From: CAYRFQ01 sp964423615
Lineage (GTDB): Bacteria; Planctomycetota; Planctomycetia; Gemmatales; Gemmataceae
Assembly (NCBI GenBank): GCA_964423615.1
Contig: CAYRFQ010000033.1
Location: 16,612 to 80,611, forward strand
Length of the DNA: 64,000 nucleotides
Reading direction: 5' to 3'
In this document: one piece after another, positions 55,035 to 63,626 of the stretch
Numbering within the stretch: position 1 is the first letter of the stretch
How the letters are laid out: every line of letters starts with the position of its first letter
Notes under the pieces: model-generated
Seen by the model: only the letters and a program-made list of their open reading frames with translations
Told to the model about the DNA's origin: nothing
Databases searched by the model: none
Program-made: the position numbers and the translations under genes

Positions 55035-56915
55035 CTACTGATAGATCGGACTCGCCTTCACCGTCATCTCTTTCTTGTTGCGAATGAACTTAATGGTCAA
55101 GACTGTGCCTTTTGGCTGCTTGTTGATGACCGTGGAATACTCCGAGACGCTACGAATCCTCTCGCCTTGGATTTCGACGATCCGATCACCGGCTTTGAGT
55201 CCAGCTTTAGCCGCCGGTCCACCCGGGACAACGAAGCTGATACGCATTCCGTCGCTCCCTTGGTAGGCATAGTCAGGAGCGAAACGCAGCCTGACTTTCG
55301 ATCGAGAAGCCGTTTGGGCTTTGGCACCAGGACGGGAGATGAAGCCCTTGTTGATGGCCTTGACGAACTGCAAGGACTCCTTGGTCGTGGCAAAGTAAGT
55401 GGCGACGTTCTCGGCCAAATTGACCAACCGGACCATGTCCTTGTAATTGATCCGCTCGGCTGTGTCTGTTGGGAGATGGTAGTTTTGGTGAACTCCAGTC
55501 CACAAGAAGAGGACAGGAATGTCTTTCAGGAAAAAGGAATTGTGATCGCTTGGACCGTTGCCGCCGGGGGACTTGGTGAACTTGAAGTTGTAACGCTTGT
55601 TGAACCGCTCGAGCATGGTGTCGAATTCCTTCGCGGTTCCGACTCCTTGAACCAACACGTTTCCTTGGTTCGTTTTTTTGTCCGTCGACATACGGCCAAT
55701 CATGTCCAAGTTCAACATGGCAAAGGTTTTGTCGAGGGGAAACAGGGGTTGTTTGCTGCAATAAAAATCGGACCCGAGGAGTCCTTTTTCTTCTGCACTG
55801 AACGCCATGAAAACAAGGGTTCGGCGTTCACGACTGGACTTCTTTGCGAATCGGCGAGCCAGTTCCATCACGCCGGTCGTTCCCGAGGCGTTGTCGTCGG
55901 CTCCGAAGTGAATCTGCTTTCGCAGCTTAGAGCTACGAGCTCGGGACCCGCGTTCGCCGTAACCGAGATGGTCGTAGTGGCCGCCAACGACAACATATTC
56001 CTTGGCCAACGGACCCGAACCCGGAAGGTATCCGATAACGTTCTTGACCTTCGTTCCCTCGGTCGTCGTGTGGATCGTTGCCGACCAACCGTTCAGGGCC
56101 ATGCTGCGAGGTTTCAAGTCACGATCAATTGCTTTTTCGATAGCGGTGAGGGTCGTGTTGGCGCTCGACCTCAGGATGTCATCAACGACCGAACGTTTGA
56201 CGTGGACGGCGGGAATGATGCTTCGTTTGGCCTGAACCAACTGCTTGAACTCGGTCAACTTATCGTTGGATTCGTAGTCGTCGTTAACGAGGATGAATCC
56301 GGCGGCCTTTTGCTTGAGGGCGTTGTTCATTCGACTGATGAGATCCGCATGTCTGCTTTTTCGTCTTCCGTCAAACCCGAGCTTCGATCGATAACGAGGA
56401 GTCCTCCGAATGAGGACGACGATTTTGCCTTCAACGTCGATATCTTTGTAGTCATCATATTTCACGTCTGGGGCAGTAATTCCGTATCCGACGAAGACGA
56501 GTGGAGCATTAGCTTTTTTGTTGCCCGAAAAGCCCATGACATTGAAGTGGTCGCCGATCTTGAGTTTGATCGTTTGGCCCTGGGGACCTTTGATCAGGAA
56601 TTGGGTTCCGTCCTTCAATATCGATGGAGCAATCTCGAATGGCTGGAAATAGCTTTTCCCATTACCGGGCTTCAGCCCTGCTGCTCGGAATTGTTTGGCG
56701 ACGTATTCCGCGGCTAATTCCAGTCCCTTGGTCTGAGTTCCCCGCCCTTCCAACTTCTTGGAGGCGAGATAAACGACATCTTTGCGAAGTCGTTTTTCTG
56801 ACTCAAGATTCGCGTTGGGGGGTTCTTTCCCATAAGTTGCAGGAGTTAGCGTGCACAGTAACGCAACGAACAGTACTTGAGCTAACAAGCGAGCCGACAC
56901 TTTCCATGGATTCAT
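55035..56915 (-). CDS. M28-family metallopeptidase with PA and PDZ domains
   Basis: A 626-residue exported protein (signal LLAQVLFVALLCTLTPATYG). A PA-type insert (about 120-270) sits before the zinc catalytic core, where the ligands are visible: His in GGHYDHLG, Asp in HFGADDNASG, Glu in AFSAEEKGLLG, Asp in LNLDMIGRM and His in PSDHNSFF. A PDZ domain (FVVPGGPAAKAGLKAGDRIV, about 560-620) ends the protein. It is an aminopeptidase-type enzyme, presumably in the periplasm. Confidence 0.93.
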   Translation of the reverse strand: MNPWKVSARLLAQVLFVALLCTLTPATYGKEPPNANLESEKRLRKDVVYLASKKLEGRGTQTKGLELAAEYVAKQFRAAGLKPGNGKSYFQPFEIAPSILKDGTQFLIKGPQGQTIKLKIGDHFNVMGFSGNKKANAPLVFVGYGITAPDVKYDDYKDIDVEGKIVVLIRRTPRYRSKLGFDGRRKSRHADLISRMNNALKQKAAGFILVNDDYESNDKLTEFKQLVQAKRSIIPAVHVKRSVVDDILRSSANTTLTAIEKAIDRDLKPRSMALNGWSATIHTTTEGTKVKNVIGYLPGSGPLAKEYVVVGGHYDHLGYGERGSRARSSKLRKQIHFGADDNASGTTGVMELARRFAKKSSRERRTLVFMAFSAEEKGLLGSDFYCSKQPLFPLDKTFAMLNLDMIGRMSTDKKTNQGNVLVQGVGTAKEFDTMLERFNKRYNFKFTKSPGGNGPSDHNSFFLKDIPVLFLWTGVHQNYHLPTDTAERINYKDMVRLVNLAENVATYFATTKESLQFVKAINKGFISRPGAKAQTASRSKVRLRFAPDYAYQGSDGMRISFVVPGGPAAKAGLKAGDRIVEIQGERIRSVSEYSTVINKQPKGTVLTIKFIRNKKEMTVKASPIYQ

Positions 56916-57221
56916 ATGTGTATTGCACCTCAGTATTGGATAAACTTGTGAACAAGATGGTGGGGATGACCGTTCTTGAGATAGGATCAGTTGTTGATCC
57001 GTTTGATTTTTCAGGCCTTAGGCACAGGAGTTCTTGCGACGACCTGTCGGAGCCAGAACGACCCAAGTACAAAAGTTCTTGCGACGACCTGTCAGAACCA
57101 GAACGACCAGGAAACACAGAAAGTAAGATTGAGCGTTGCACCATCTCTTTTGAGTCCCACTCCTTGTTGGGGAATGGTCTTGTGGGTGATGGTTTGCCTT
57201 TCTGTGTCCCTGGCGAACACA
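56916..57221. other. Intergenic region with tandem repeat
   Basis: About 306 bp between two minus-strand genes. It contains the 34-bp direct repeat pair at 57030-57108. A frame at 56803-57309 runs through it but repeats GRSGSDRSSQELL, so it is not a gene. Confidence 0.5.
57030..57108. repeat. Two 34-bp direct repeats, 45-bp period
   Basis: Copies at 57030-57063 and 57075-57108 share GTTCTTGCGACGACCTGTC and end in CCAGAACGACC, differing at two bases. Each unit begins GTTCT and carries AGAAC near its end, giving a weak inverted repeat. Confidence 0.8.
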
Positions 57222-58532
57222 TTACAAGGTCCAACCTCTTCGATACTCTCGTTGGATGTATTGGTCGGCCTCTCGGGTATTCGTGATACGGCCCTGAGCT
57301 TCGTCCCATTCGATCTTCTGTCCAACTCGGTAAGCAACGTTGCCCAACAGCACAGAAATCGCGAGAGACCCGCTGTAATCGAAATTACAAGTCGTTCCGG
57401 CGTTCGTACGGATGGCATGGAGCCACTCGCGGTAGTGTCCGAGAGAAGCGGCGATCGTTTGGCGAGGGGGCTCGAAGTTTTGGAACCGGTTGGCCGGCAA
57501 CAGACGATATCGGCCGTAATCGGCGATCAGTTGGCCCCGGGTGCCTTCAAACAATACGCCGTTTCGGAATCCGTGGTTCTGGACTCGTTCTCCAATCGAG
57601 GGATTGTCGACACCATGGTACCAAGTCAAATGAACTGCCGGTTTGGTTCCGCGAGCTGGGTAGCGATAGTCGACTTGCATGACGCTCGGGACGTCGTTAT
57701 CCCCGCGATACAATTTACGTCCCGTCGCTTCGACGGACAAGGGATTGCGAAGGGCCAAAGCCCAGTGTGGCAGGTCCATGTAGTGACACGCCATGTCGGC
57801 CAGCACGCCTCCGCCGAAATCCCACCACCAACGCCAGTTAAAATGCAAGTGTGACTGGTGGTACGGTCGCTGTGGTGCCGGTCCGAGCCAAAGGTCATAG
57901 TTCAAGCCGGCAGGGACGTTGGCAGGTCGTTGGGGTCGTTGCCCTCCGCTCGGACGTTTGTTACACCAGACGTGGACGCGGTTGACGTCACCGATGACGC
58001 CAGCTTCGATGATCTCGACCACACGTCGGTAGTTATTGGCAGCGTGGATCTGTGTACCCATTTGCGTTTTCACGTTTTGCTGCTCGGCAACTTGCATCAT
58101 TCGACGAACCTCGTGGACCGAATGAGCCAGAGGTTTTTCACAGTACAGGTGTTTGCCAGCGAGCATGGCAGCGACGCCAACGACGGCGTGGGTGTGATCG
58201 GGAGTGCTCACGACAACGGCGTCGATGTCGCGTTGTCGGTCGAGCATCTGGCGGTAGTCTTCGAAAAAGTCGGCTCGAGGGAATTGGCGTCGGGCTGCCG
58301 CGGCCCGATTCGTATCGACGTCACACAAAGCGACGATCTCTTCGTGGGCAACGCCATTGAGATTCGACCCACCTCGCCCGGCCACTCCAACGACGCCCAA
58401 GCGAATGCGGTCGTGGCGTGCCGGACGTCCCGGAGCTTTTTCGTCGGACCAGACGGCTCCCGCCAATGACACGGACGCCGTTAAGGTTGAAGTCGTTTTA
58501 ATGAAATCTCTTCGAGATAAAGAATCGAACAT
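57222..58532 (-). CDS. Gfo/Idh/MocA-family oxidoreductase, Tat-exported
   Basis: A 436-residue protein from ATG 58532. The N-terminus MFDSLSRRDFIKTTSTLTAS has a twin-arginine-like SRRDFIK motif, so it is probably exported folded. The Rossmann part contains IRLGVVGVAGRGGSNL (NAD(P)-binding glycines), VVSTPDHTHA and CEKPLAHSV (with the catalytic Lys), typical of this family. It likely oxidises or reduces a sugar derivative in the periplasm. The C-terminal domain is intact. Confidence 0.92.
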   Translation of the reverse strand: MFDSLSRRDFIKTTSTLTASVSLAGAVWSDEKAPGRPARHDRIRLGVVGVAGRGGSNLNGVAHEEIVALCDVDTNRAAAARRQFPRADFFEDYRQMLDRQRDIDAVVVSTPDHTHAVVGVAAMLAGKHLYCEKPLAHSVHEVRRMMQVAEQQNVKTQMGTQIHAANNYRRVVEIIEAGVIGDVNRVHVWCNKRPSGGQRPQRPANVPAGLNYDLWLGPAPQRPYHQSHLHFNWRWWWDFGGGVLADMACHYMDLPHWALALRNPLSVEATGRKLYRGDNDVPSVMQVDYRYPARGTKPAVHLTWYHGVDNPSIGERVQNHGFRNGVLFEGTRGQLIADYGRYRLLPANRFQNFEPPRQTIAASLGHYREWLHAIRTNAGTTCNFDYSGSLAISVLLGNVAYRVGQKIEWDEAQGRITNTREADQYIQREYRRGWTL

Positions 58533-58937
58533 GTTGTCTTGCTCCCATAGCATTTTGCAAGGAGGGTGTGAGTCAAGGCACTCATTGACAATGCCTTGTC
58601 AGCGACGAGCGGTAGGCCGCGGCAACGGGTTCCGTGGCTATTCTGATTCCCGAATGTGGGATACGTAATTATCGCATGACTCAGGCATGATGCAAAGGAG
58701 TTGTCGCGAGGAATCGATCTTGTGGGTCATGAGTCTTATGCGTGCGAGTGTTCTTGTCTAGTTTTCCTGTTTGGCGGAATTGACCCATTGGCCCTCCGCT
58801 TCGTAAAGTAGACTCAGGCGGTTGTTTGTCATGTGCAAAGCTTTCGATCGTCAATCGGTTCCGCTTGATGCCGTTCAAAATCTGTTCCGTTGAATTTCAA
58901 ACCGGCTTGGTGGTTTCTCTATTTTCCGAGGACACAA
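58533..58937. other. Divergent intergenic region
   Basis: About 405 bp between the oxidoreductase (-) and membrane-protein (+) genes. CAAGGCA...TGCCTTG (near 58574-58598) forms a short inverted repeat. No gene is seen. Confidence 0.4.
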
Positions 58938-59747
58938 ATGAAAACGGCCATAATAGTCATCGTCATTATCTTGGGCACGTTGGCTTGTGCGGTGACACTG
59001 TTGATCGGTTGGAAGAAATACGCAGCGAACCAAGAGGAAATCACTAAAACAAATTTGACGAAAATTCTTGAGAACACCACCTACGATAAAGAGGTCCGTT
59101 TGAAAGTCCAGGGGGTCTGGCAGCGAGACCAGGTCCTGCCTTATTTCTTATTCGCGGTTACCCCACTTACCATCCTGGGGATTGCCCTTGTGTCGCTTGG
59201 TCGAGGTATGGCTGGAGGCGTTATCCTACTCCTTTCCACAATCGGACCACCCGCGTTACTTGCCCCTGCGGTCTCTGTGGCCACCGAAGCAGAAAAACAA
59301 GGGATCGTAATCCCGCAAGGCAAGACCTTTTGGGGAGTCCTGGTAGTTTCTGGATTGAACTTTGTCGCTGGTGTGCTCTCCTTCTTCGTCAAACCCAAGG
59401 AACGGAATGACGAAGACGACCGCTCTAGAAGACGACAACGAGACGAAGAGGAATACGATCGACCACGACGGCGAAGGAGTGAAGAAGACGACGAGGACGA
59501 TCGGCCACCACGGCGACCACGCGATGAAGAAGACGATGAGGACGACCGGCCCAGACGAAGACGGCGCAATGAAGACGAACAAGACGAGGACAGGCCACGA
59601 CGGCGACGAGACGAACAAGAGGAGCCACCAAGACCAAGACGACGACGAGAACCCGAGGACTATGACGAGGAAGAGTCTTCTCGAAGGCGACGTCGAGACG
59701 ATTTCGACGACGATGAGGAACCACCACGGCGTCGAAAAAGACGTTAG
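58938..59747 (+). CDS. Membrane protein with Arg/Asp-rich tail
   Basis: A 269-residue protein from ATG 58938 (MKTAIIVIVIILGTLACAVT). There are four hydrophobic helices in the first 150 residues (about 4-24, 70-88, 92-112 and 130-150), then ~115 residues made almost only of Arg, Asp, Glu and Pro (DDRPRRRR-type units). The tail is certain to be disordered and could bind nucleic acids or proteins electrostatically. The antisense frames over this stretch (Ser/Arg-rich) are shadows. Confidence 0.75.
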   Translation: MKTAIIVIVIILGTLACAVTLLIGWKKYAANQEEITKTNLTKILENTTYDKEVRLKVQGVWQRDQVLPYFLFAVTPLTILGIALVSLGRGMAGGVILLLSTIGPPALLAPAVSVATEAEKQGIVIPQGKTFWGVLVVSGLNFVAGVLSFFVKPKERNDEDDRSRRRQRDEEEYDRPRRRRSEEDDEDDRPPRRPRDEEDDEDDRPRRRRRNEDEQDEDRPRRRRDEQEEPPRPRRRREPEDYDEEESSRRRRRDDFDDDEEPPRRRKRR

Positions 59748-59833
59748 AGTGGTATGGCCGAATCATCAACACGGTTACCAGACTTAACGTCCAACGGAAA
59801 ATAGTTCCTTCAACTTGTTCCGAGACCCTCGAC

Positions 59834-60280
59834 ATGGCAGCCATTAAGTTTCAATGCCCAGAGTGTAAAACGACCTTACAAACGAGTAATCTGGCTCTGG
59901 CAGGAAAAAAGATCAAGTGTCCCAAATGTGGTGCTGCGGTTCCTGTACCGGTTCCCGAAGGGGAAGCTCCAAAAGTTCCACCTTCACCGGAGAAAGTTTC
60001 GCCCGAGCCCAGTCGTCGAAAACCACCGTCTGGCATCCAGAAAAGAGACGAGCGACTCGAACGGGAACCCGAACGAAGGCCTCGACGGGGTCCGCGAGAT
60101 GGTGACGATTTTGATGACGAGCCGCCTGCAAGGAAGAAAACGAAAAAGAAGAAACGCAAGAACGCAGACGCGATCGACATCGTTGTAGCTTTGGTTACCC
60201 TTGTCTATATCGTTACGTTATTATTTGCGTTTTATGGGTACTTTGACACCAGCGACATTAGCGTCTTGGTGCTAAACTGA
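59834..60280 (+). CDS. Zinc-ribbon protein with C-terminal membrane helix
   Basis: A 148-residue protein starting MAAIKFQCPECKTTLQ. Four cysteines (C8, C11, C29, C32) form an MJ0042-like zinc ribbon. A Pro/Arg-rich linker (about 40-110) leads to one C-terminal transmembrane helix (about 120-142). Such proteins are common in planctomycetes; function unknown. It follows the membrane protein by 87 bp on the same strand, probably one transcript, and both carry charged linker regions. Confidence 0.8.
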   Translation: MAAIKFQCPECKTTLQTSNLALAGKKIKCPKCGAAVPVPVPEGEAPKVPPSPEKVSPEPSRRKPPSGIQKRDERLEREPERRPRRGPRDGDDFDDEPPARKKTKKKKRKNADAIDIVVALVTLVYIVTLLFAFYGYFDTSDISVLVLN

Positions 60281-60711
60281 GTTTCATTCGAAACGGCCAC
60301 TTTTCCCCTCGCCCTGAATCCATTTCAGAAACGCGGAAGTGTTTTCAAAGTCTCTATCCCTGTGGGGGAAGGATTGAGGAACCGGAAGGAAGGTGGGCCA
60401 GCGAGAAGAACTCGTAGCATTCCAAAACTGGCGGTTTCAAAACGAACGCAGTTTAGATGTCCTTGGTCAACGTTAACCGAAGGTTCCAGTTCTTCATTGG
60501 CTCCAAAGTTCCCCTTGGAGTGCGGGAAGGTGGTCGAGGCAGTGCTCCAAACGGTGTCCATTCCTGCTTCGGTATGCCAGAATCCAGTGTTACACCCGCT
60601 TCGGGTTGAATCCTTTTCTCGATCCATCGAATATAAGTAAGGACGCCAAGGAGTCTTGGCGAACCGGTCCCTCGAAAACCGGCTAACAGTGCGCTGTGCG
60701 GATGACCAAAG
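60281..60711. other. Intergenic region with repeat module
   Basis: About 430 bp, holding the C module at 60375-60452. Open frames here are repeat-derived or antisense. The promoter for the SprT-like gene must lie here. Confidence 0.4.
60375..60452. repeat. Dispersed repeat, C module
   Basis: It contains GAGGAACCGGAAGGAAGGTG, CATTCCAAAACTGGCGG and TTTCAAAACGAACGCAGTTT. It resembles 63488-63585 and parts of 19944-19985 and 27107-27140. Confidence 0.75.
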
Positions 60712-61488
60712 ATGACCGACTCACTGCAAGAGATACTCGAAACAATCGAGTTGTCGGCCGATGTTATTGCCGACCACCGGAATACGATTTATGACGCGAC
60801 ACTAAAAGACTCTCGGTACATGAAGGAAGGAAACTTCAAGAGTTTCCATCCCGAGGATCTTCACCGTATGTATACTCTCTACGACGAACTCTTTTATGAA
60901 CATCAGCTCGAAGAGGGACTTGCCGATCTCCCGATCACTTTTGGGATTTCGAAGAAGATGACCAAAGCAGGAGGTAAAACGACACGACACTGGAAGCGTG
61001 GCAAGCCACACGTCGCCACACGCTTTGAGATCTCGTTCTCGGCTCCGCTGCTTTTCCAGACCTTCCAGGACGTTCAGCGTGACGTAAGCATCAACGGCGT
61101 GCTTTGTCACGATCGACTCGAAGCGCTCCAACTCGTGTTCGAGCACGAGTTAACGCACTTGTCGGAATTCCTAATATGGGACAAATCGAGCTGCAAAGGA
61201 AACCGTTTCCAGTCCGTCGCGACACGGATGTTTGGCCATGTCGAGTACACCCACCAGCTCATTACTCAGGCCGAGCGAGCCTTATCGAAATACCAAATTC
61301 GGGTCGGTGACATCGTGTCTTTTGAGTACGGTGGAGAACAACACGTTGGACTGGTGAATCGCATCACGAAACGGGTGACGGTCCTCGTCCAGAGCTCCAA
61401 TGGAGAGAGATATAACGACGGGAAACGGTATGCGAAATACTACGTTCCGCTCGATTTGTTGACGAAGGTCGAAAGTGGGGTTTCGTGA
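60712..61488 (+). CDS. SprT-like zinc metalloprotease
   Basis: A 258-residue protein. The zinc motif HELTH (145-149) lies in FEHELTHLSEFLIWD, as in SprT-like enzymes, with helical N-terminal 90 residues and a beta-rich SH3-like C-terminus (RVGDIVSFEYGGEQHVGLVN, about 197-216). SprT proteins cut DNA-crosslinked proteins in eukaryotes (Spartan), but bacterial roles are unclear. The third zinc ligand is not certain from the sequence (His176 in GHVEYTHQ is a candidate). Soluble, cytoplasmic. Confidence 0.85.
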   Translation: MTDSLQEILETIELSADVIADHRNTIYDATLKDSRYMKEGNFKSFHPEDLHRMYTLYDELFYEHQLEEGLADLPITFGISKKMTKAGGKTTRHWKRGKPHVATRFEISFSAPLLFQTFQDVQRDVSINGVLCHDRLEALQLVFEHELTHLSEFLIWDKSSCKGNRFQSVATRMFGHVEYTHQLITQAERALSKYQIRVGDIVSFEYGGEQHVGLVNRITKRVTVLVQSSNGERYNDGKRYAKYYVPLDLLTKVESGVS

Positions 61489-62259
61489 TCCAATCAGTGT
61501 CCGTTGCTTGTTAGAAAGGGATTGTCATATGCCCCTGGCGTTCGAAGAAGTCCGCAACTTTTTGCGAATGATCCGTAGCGATCTAGACAACGGCGTGAGG
61601 AGAACACTGGCTATGGTCTTTTCGCTTTGGAAACTCTTGAGCGCTGGGTACCGAAAGTCCTCTGTATGCTAATTTCACTCACGCTACTAATCTCTGACGA
61701 CAACAGCGGACAATCATAAATCTTCCATTCCGATTGAGAACTGTTCGCCAAAACAGGAATCTGTTTCACTCCCAAAATAGCGTCTCTCTTCTCCGCTCCT
61801 GTGACTTCTTGCATAACTTCCAACGATTCAACAACCGGCTGCAAAGGAGGTTGGTTCTTCCTCACACGCGGTGGCAACCTGTATCAGTGGGGTGGTTCGT
61901 TCCAGTCAAGTAAATTGATCGCTGAGCTGAATCCAAGAGTGGCCCAGGAAGTGAACCTCTTGCTCGACGCTGGGACCGACTCGGTGGAACTCTGAGTCGC
62001 TCGCCGAAAGATTCGATAATGGCACATGGAACATGGATAGAGTGTCCCACGCTCCAATCGTGCCGCGGGCTTTTGCTCACTGTTATTCGACTCTCTTTAC
62101 AGACTTCTGCAGCAGCTACAACCGGACGAAGTTTGTGTGGCCACGACTACAACACAATTTCGAAATTCAGAACGCAACCCCGCCATATTATTCCGCTTGC
62201 GATGGTCAAGGAGGTTTGGTAAACGCTGCCAACATTTGGCTTCGTGTGGAGAACTCATC
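61489..62259. other. Gene-poor region
   Basis: About 770 bp. One small frame with a ribosome-binding site (61529-61672) is listed separately. Another open stretch (about 61880-61995) encodes YQWGGSFQSSKLIAELNPRV, which looks coding but lacks a start and may be a gene remnant. Nothing else is supported. Confidence 0.4.
61529..61672 (+). CDS. Possible small protein
   Basis: A 47-codon frame starting MPLAFEEVRNFLRMIRSDLD with GAAAGGG 6-7 nt upstream of the ATG. It ends RKSSVC and has a hydrophobic patch VRRTLAMVFSLWKLLS. It may be a real small gene or a remnant; there is no family match known to me. Confidence 0.3.
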   Translation: MPLAFEEVRNFLRMIRSDLDNGVRRTLAMVFSLWKLLSAGYRKSSVC

Positions 62260-63375
62260 ATGAATTCAGCCAGTCTGGGGTGCCGAGTCACCATTTTCCT
62301 GGTGCTCTCGTCGTGTCTTCCCGCTGTTGGCCAAAATCAATTCCCATCCGACCAACAAGTTCCATCTTACCCAAACTACTCAACTGTTGAAAATGATCCA
62401 CAAGTCCCAAGCAGTGAAGCTCCTACAGTCGTTGACATTCAAGAGCGCGAAGAGTTCCCGCCTGGCAAAATACATCGGAAGGGTGGATTTGGTTTTGGTG
62501 GTGGTTCCAAGATGCCCGGGTATGCGGCTACATGGTATCCTTCCGTCGACGTGAAGGATCAGAGAACAGACTTCAGTGTGGTTCGTCAGTCTTTGAACGC
62601 TGGAGTGCCAGTTTGGAGAAACGCTCAGGATGTCGTTGTGTTGACGACACGCGTGAAAAACGCTCTTTTCTTCACAGACGCAATTCTGCCCGACACAGGT
62701 CGGCCGTTTCCGGATGCCCTCTGGGACGTGCGATTTGGACTCAGCTATATCCATCATTTCGAGAACGGATGGACCGTGGGACTGATGCCCAGTCTTGGGT
62801 CGGCCAGTGATCAACCTTTCGATAGTGCGGACGAGTTGAATTATGGAATCTTGACGTTCCTACGCATTCCGGCCAGGAACAACCGAGATTCGTGGAGGTT
62901 TTCGTTGTTCTATTCTTCGGCTGGTAACTTGAACTTTCCCATTCCTGGAATCGCGTACAACTGGAATCCTCATGAAGATTTCTCGATGAACATTGGAATC
63001 CCATTTTCACTCTTCTGGCGACCAAGAGACAACGTCACAATCGATTTATCGTACTTGCCACTGACGAATGTCAAAGCTCGCATTACGGTACATATGGCCA
63101 ACAACGTCCATCTCTACGGTGGCTACGAATTCCTCAACGAGGCCTACTTTTTGGCCGATCGTGAAAACACGCAGGATCGGTTTATGGGATTCGAGCAACG
63201 CTTGATTAGTGGCATCCGATGGAGTCTCTTCGCTAATGCGACTTTAGATCTCAACGCCGGGTATGCTTTCGATCGTCACTTTGGAGAAGGGGCTAACCAG
63301 GGGGCCGATTTGATTGACCGCGTCGACATTTCATCGGGAGGATTTCTCTCAGGGAGTCTCCGGTTGGCGTTCTGA
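62260..63375 (+). CDS. DUF6268-type outer membrane beta-barrel protein
   Basis: A 371-residue protein from ATG 62260 (MNSASLGCRVTIFLVLSSCL), which has a signal peptide ending near AVGQ; the open frame upstream to 62137 has no better start. After a ~60-residue Pro/Glu linker the body is alternating beta strands (DFSMNIGIPFSLFWRPRDNV, RITVHMANNVHLYGGYEF) ending in a C-terminal aromatic residue (SGSLRLAF), as expected for an outer-membrane barrel. It matches the DUF6268 layout I know from planctomycetes. Transport role unknown. Confidence 0.8.
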   Translation: MNSASLGCRVTIFLVLSSCLPAVGQNQFPSDQQVPSYPNYSTVENDPQVPSSEAPTVVDIQEREEFPPGKIHRKGGFGFGGGSKMPGYAATWYPSVDVKDQRTDFSVVRQSLNAGVPVWRNAQDVVVLTTRVKNALFFTDAILPDTGRPFPDALWDVRFGLSYIHHFENGWTVGLMPSLGSASDQPFDSADELNYGILTFLRIPARNNRDSWRFSLFYSSAGNLNFPIPGIAYNWNPHEDFSMNIGIPFSLFWRPRDNVTIDLSYLPLTNVKARITVHMANNVHLYGGYEFLNEAYFLADRENTQDRFMGFEQRLISGIRWSLFANATLDLNAGYAFDRHFGEGANQGADLIDRVDISSGGFLSGSLRLAF

Positions 63376-63487
63376 ACGCCTTTCGTTTGGACTGCTGAAG
63401 TTTTGGTGGGTTGCCAAGTTGCAGAAGTTGGAGAAATTTCAGCTGAACGGGGTTGATTTTGAAACCGCACCTTCTCACCTCAGGATA

Positions 63488-63585
63488 GAAGAATTTAGGA
63501 ATCGGAAGGAAGGTGGTCCTATCTCGAGAAGGGCTCGGGGCATTCCAAAACTTGCGGAATCAAGACCAATGGAGTTTAGAACGTA
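63488..63585. repeat. Dispersed repeat, C module
   Basis: It contains AGGAATCGGAAGGAAGGTGG, TCCTATCTCGAGAAGGGCTC and GGGGCATTCCAAAACTTGCGG followed by GGAGTTTAGAACG. See 60375-60452. Confidence 0.8.
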
Positions 63586-63626
63586 ACAAACCAGTTTCCT
63601 TGAACAACTCCCGTTGCTTCGATCCT

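Noticed and set aside
56803..57309. A 168-codon minus-strand frame between the M28 and oxidoreductase genes
   Set aside because: It is composed partly of the direct repeat translation (GRSGSDRSSQELL twice) and overlaps both flanking genes.
59141..59618. Antisense frames rich in Ser/Arg or Val/Phe over 58938-59747
   Set aside because: They arise from the biased codons of the Arg/Asp-rich tail on the plus strand.
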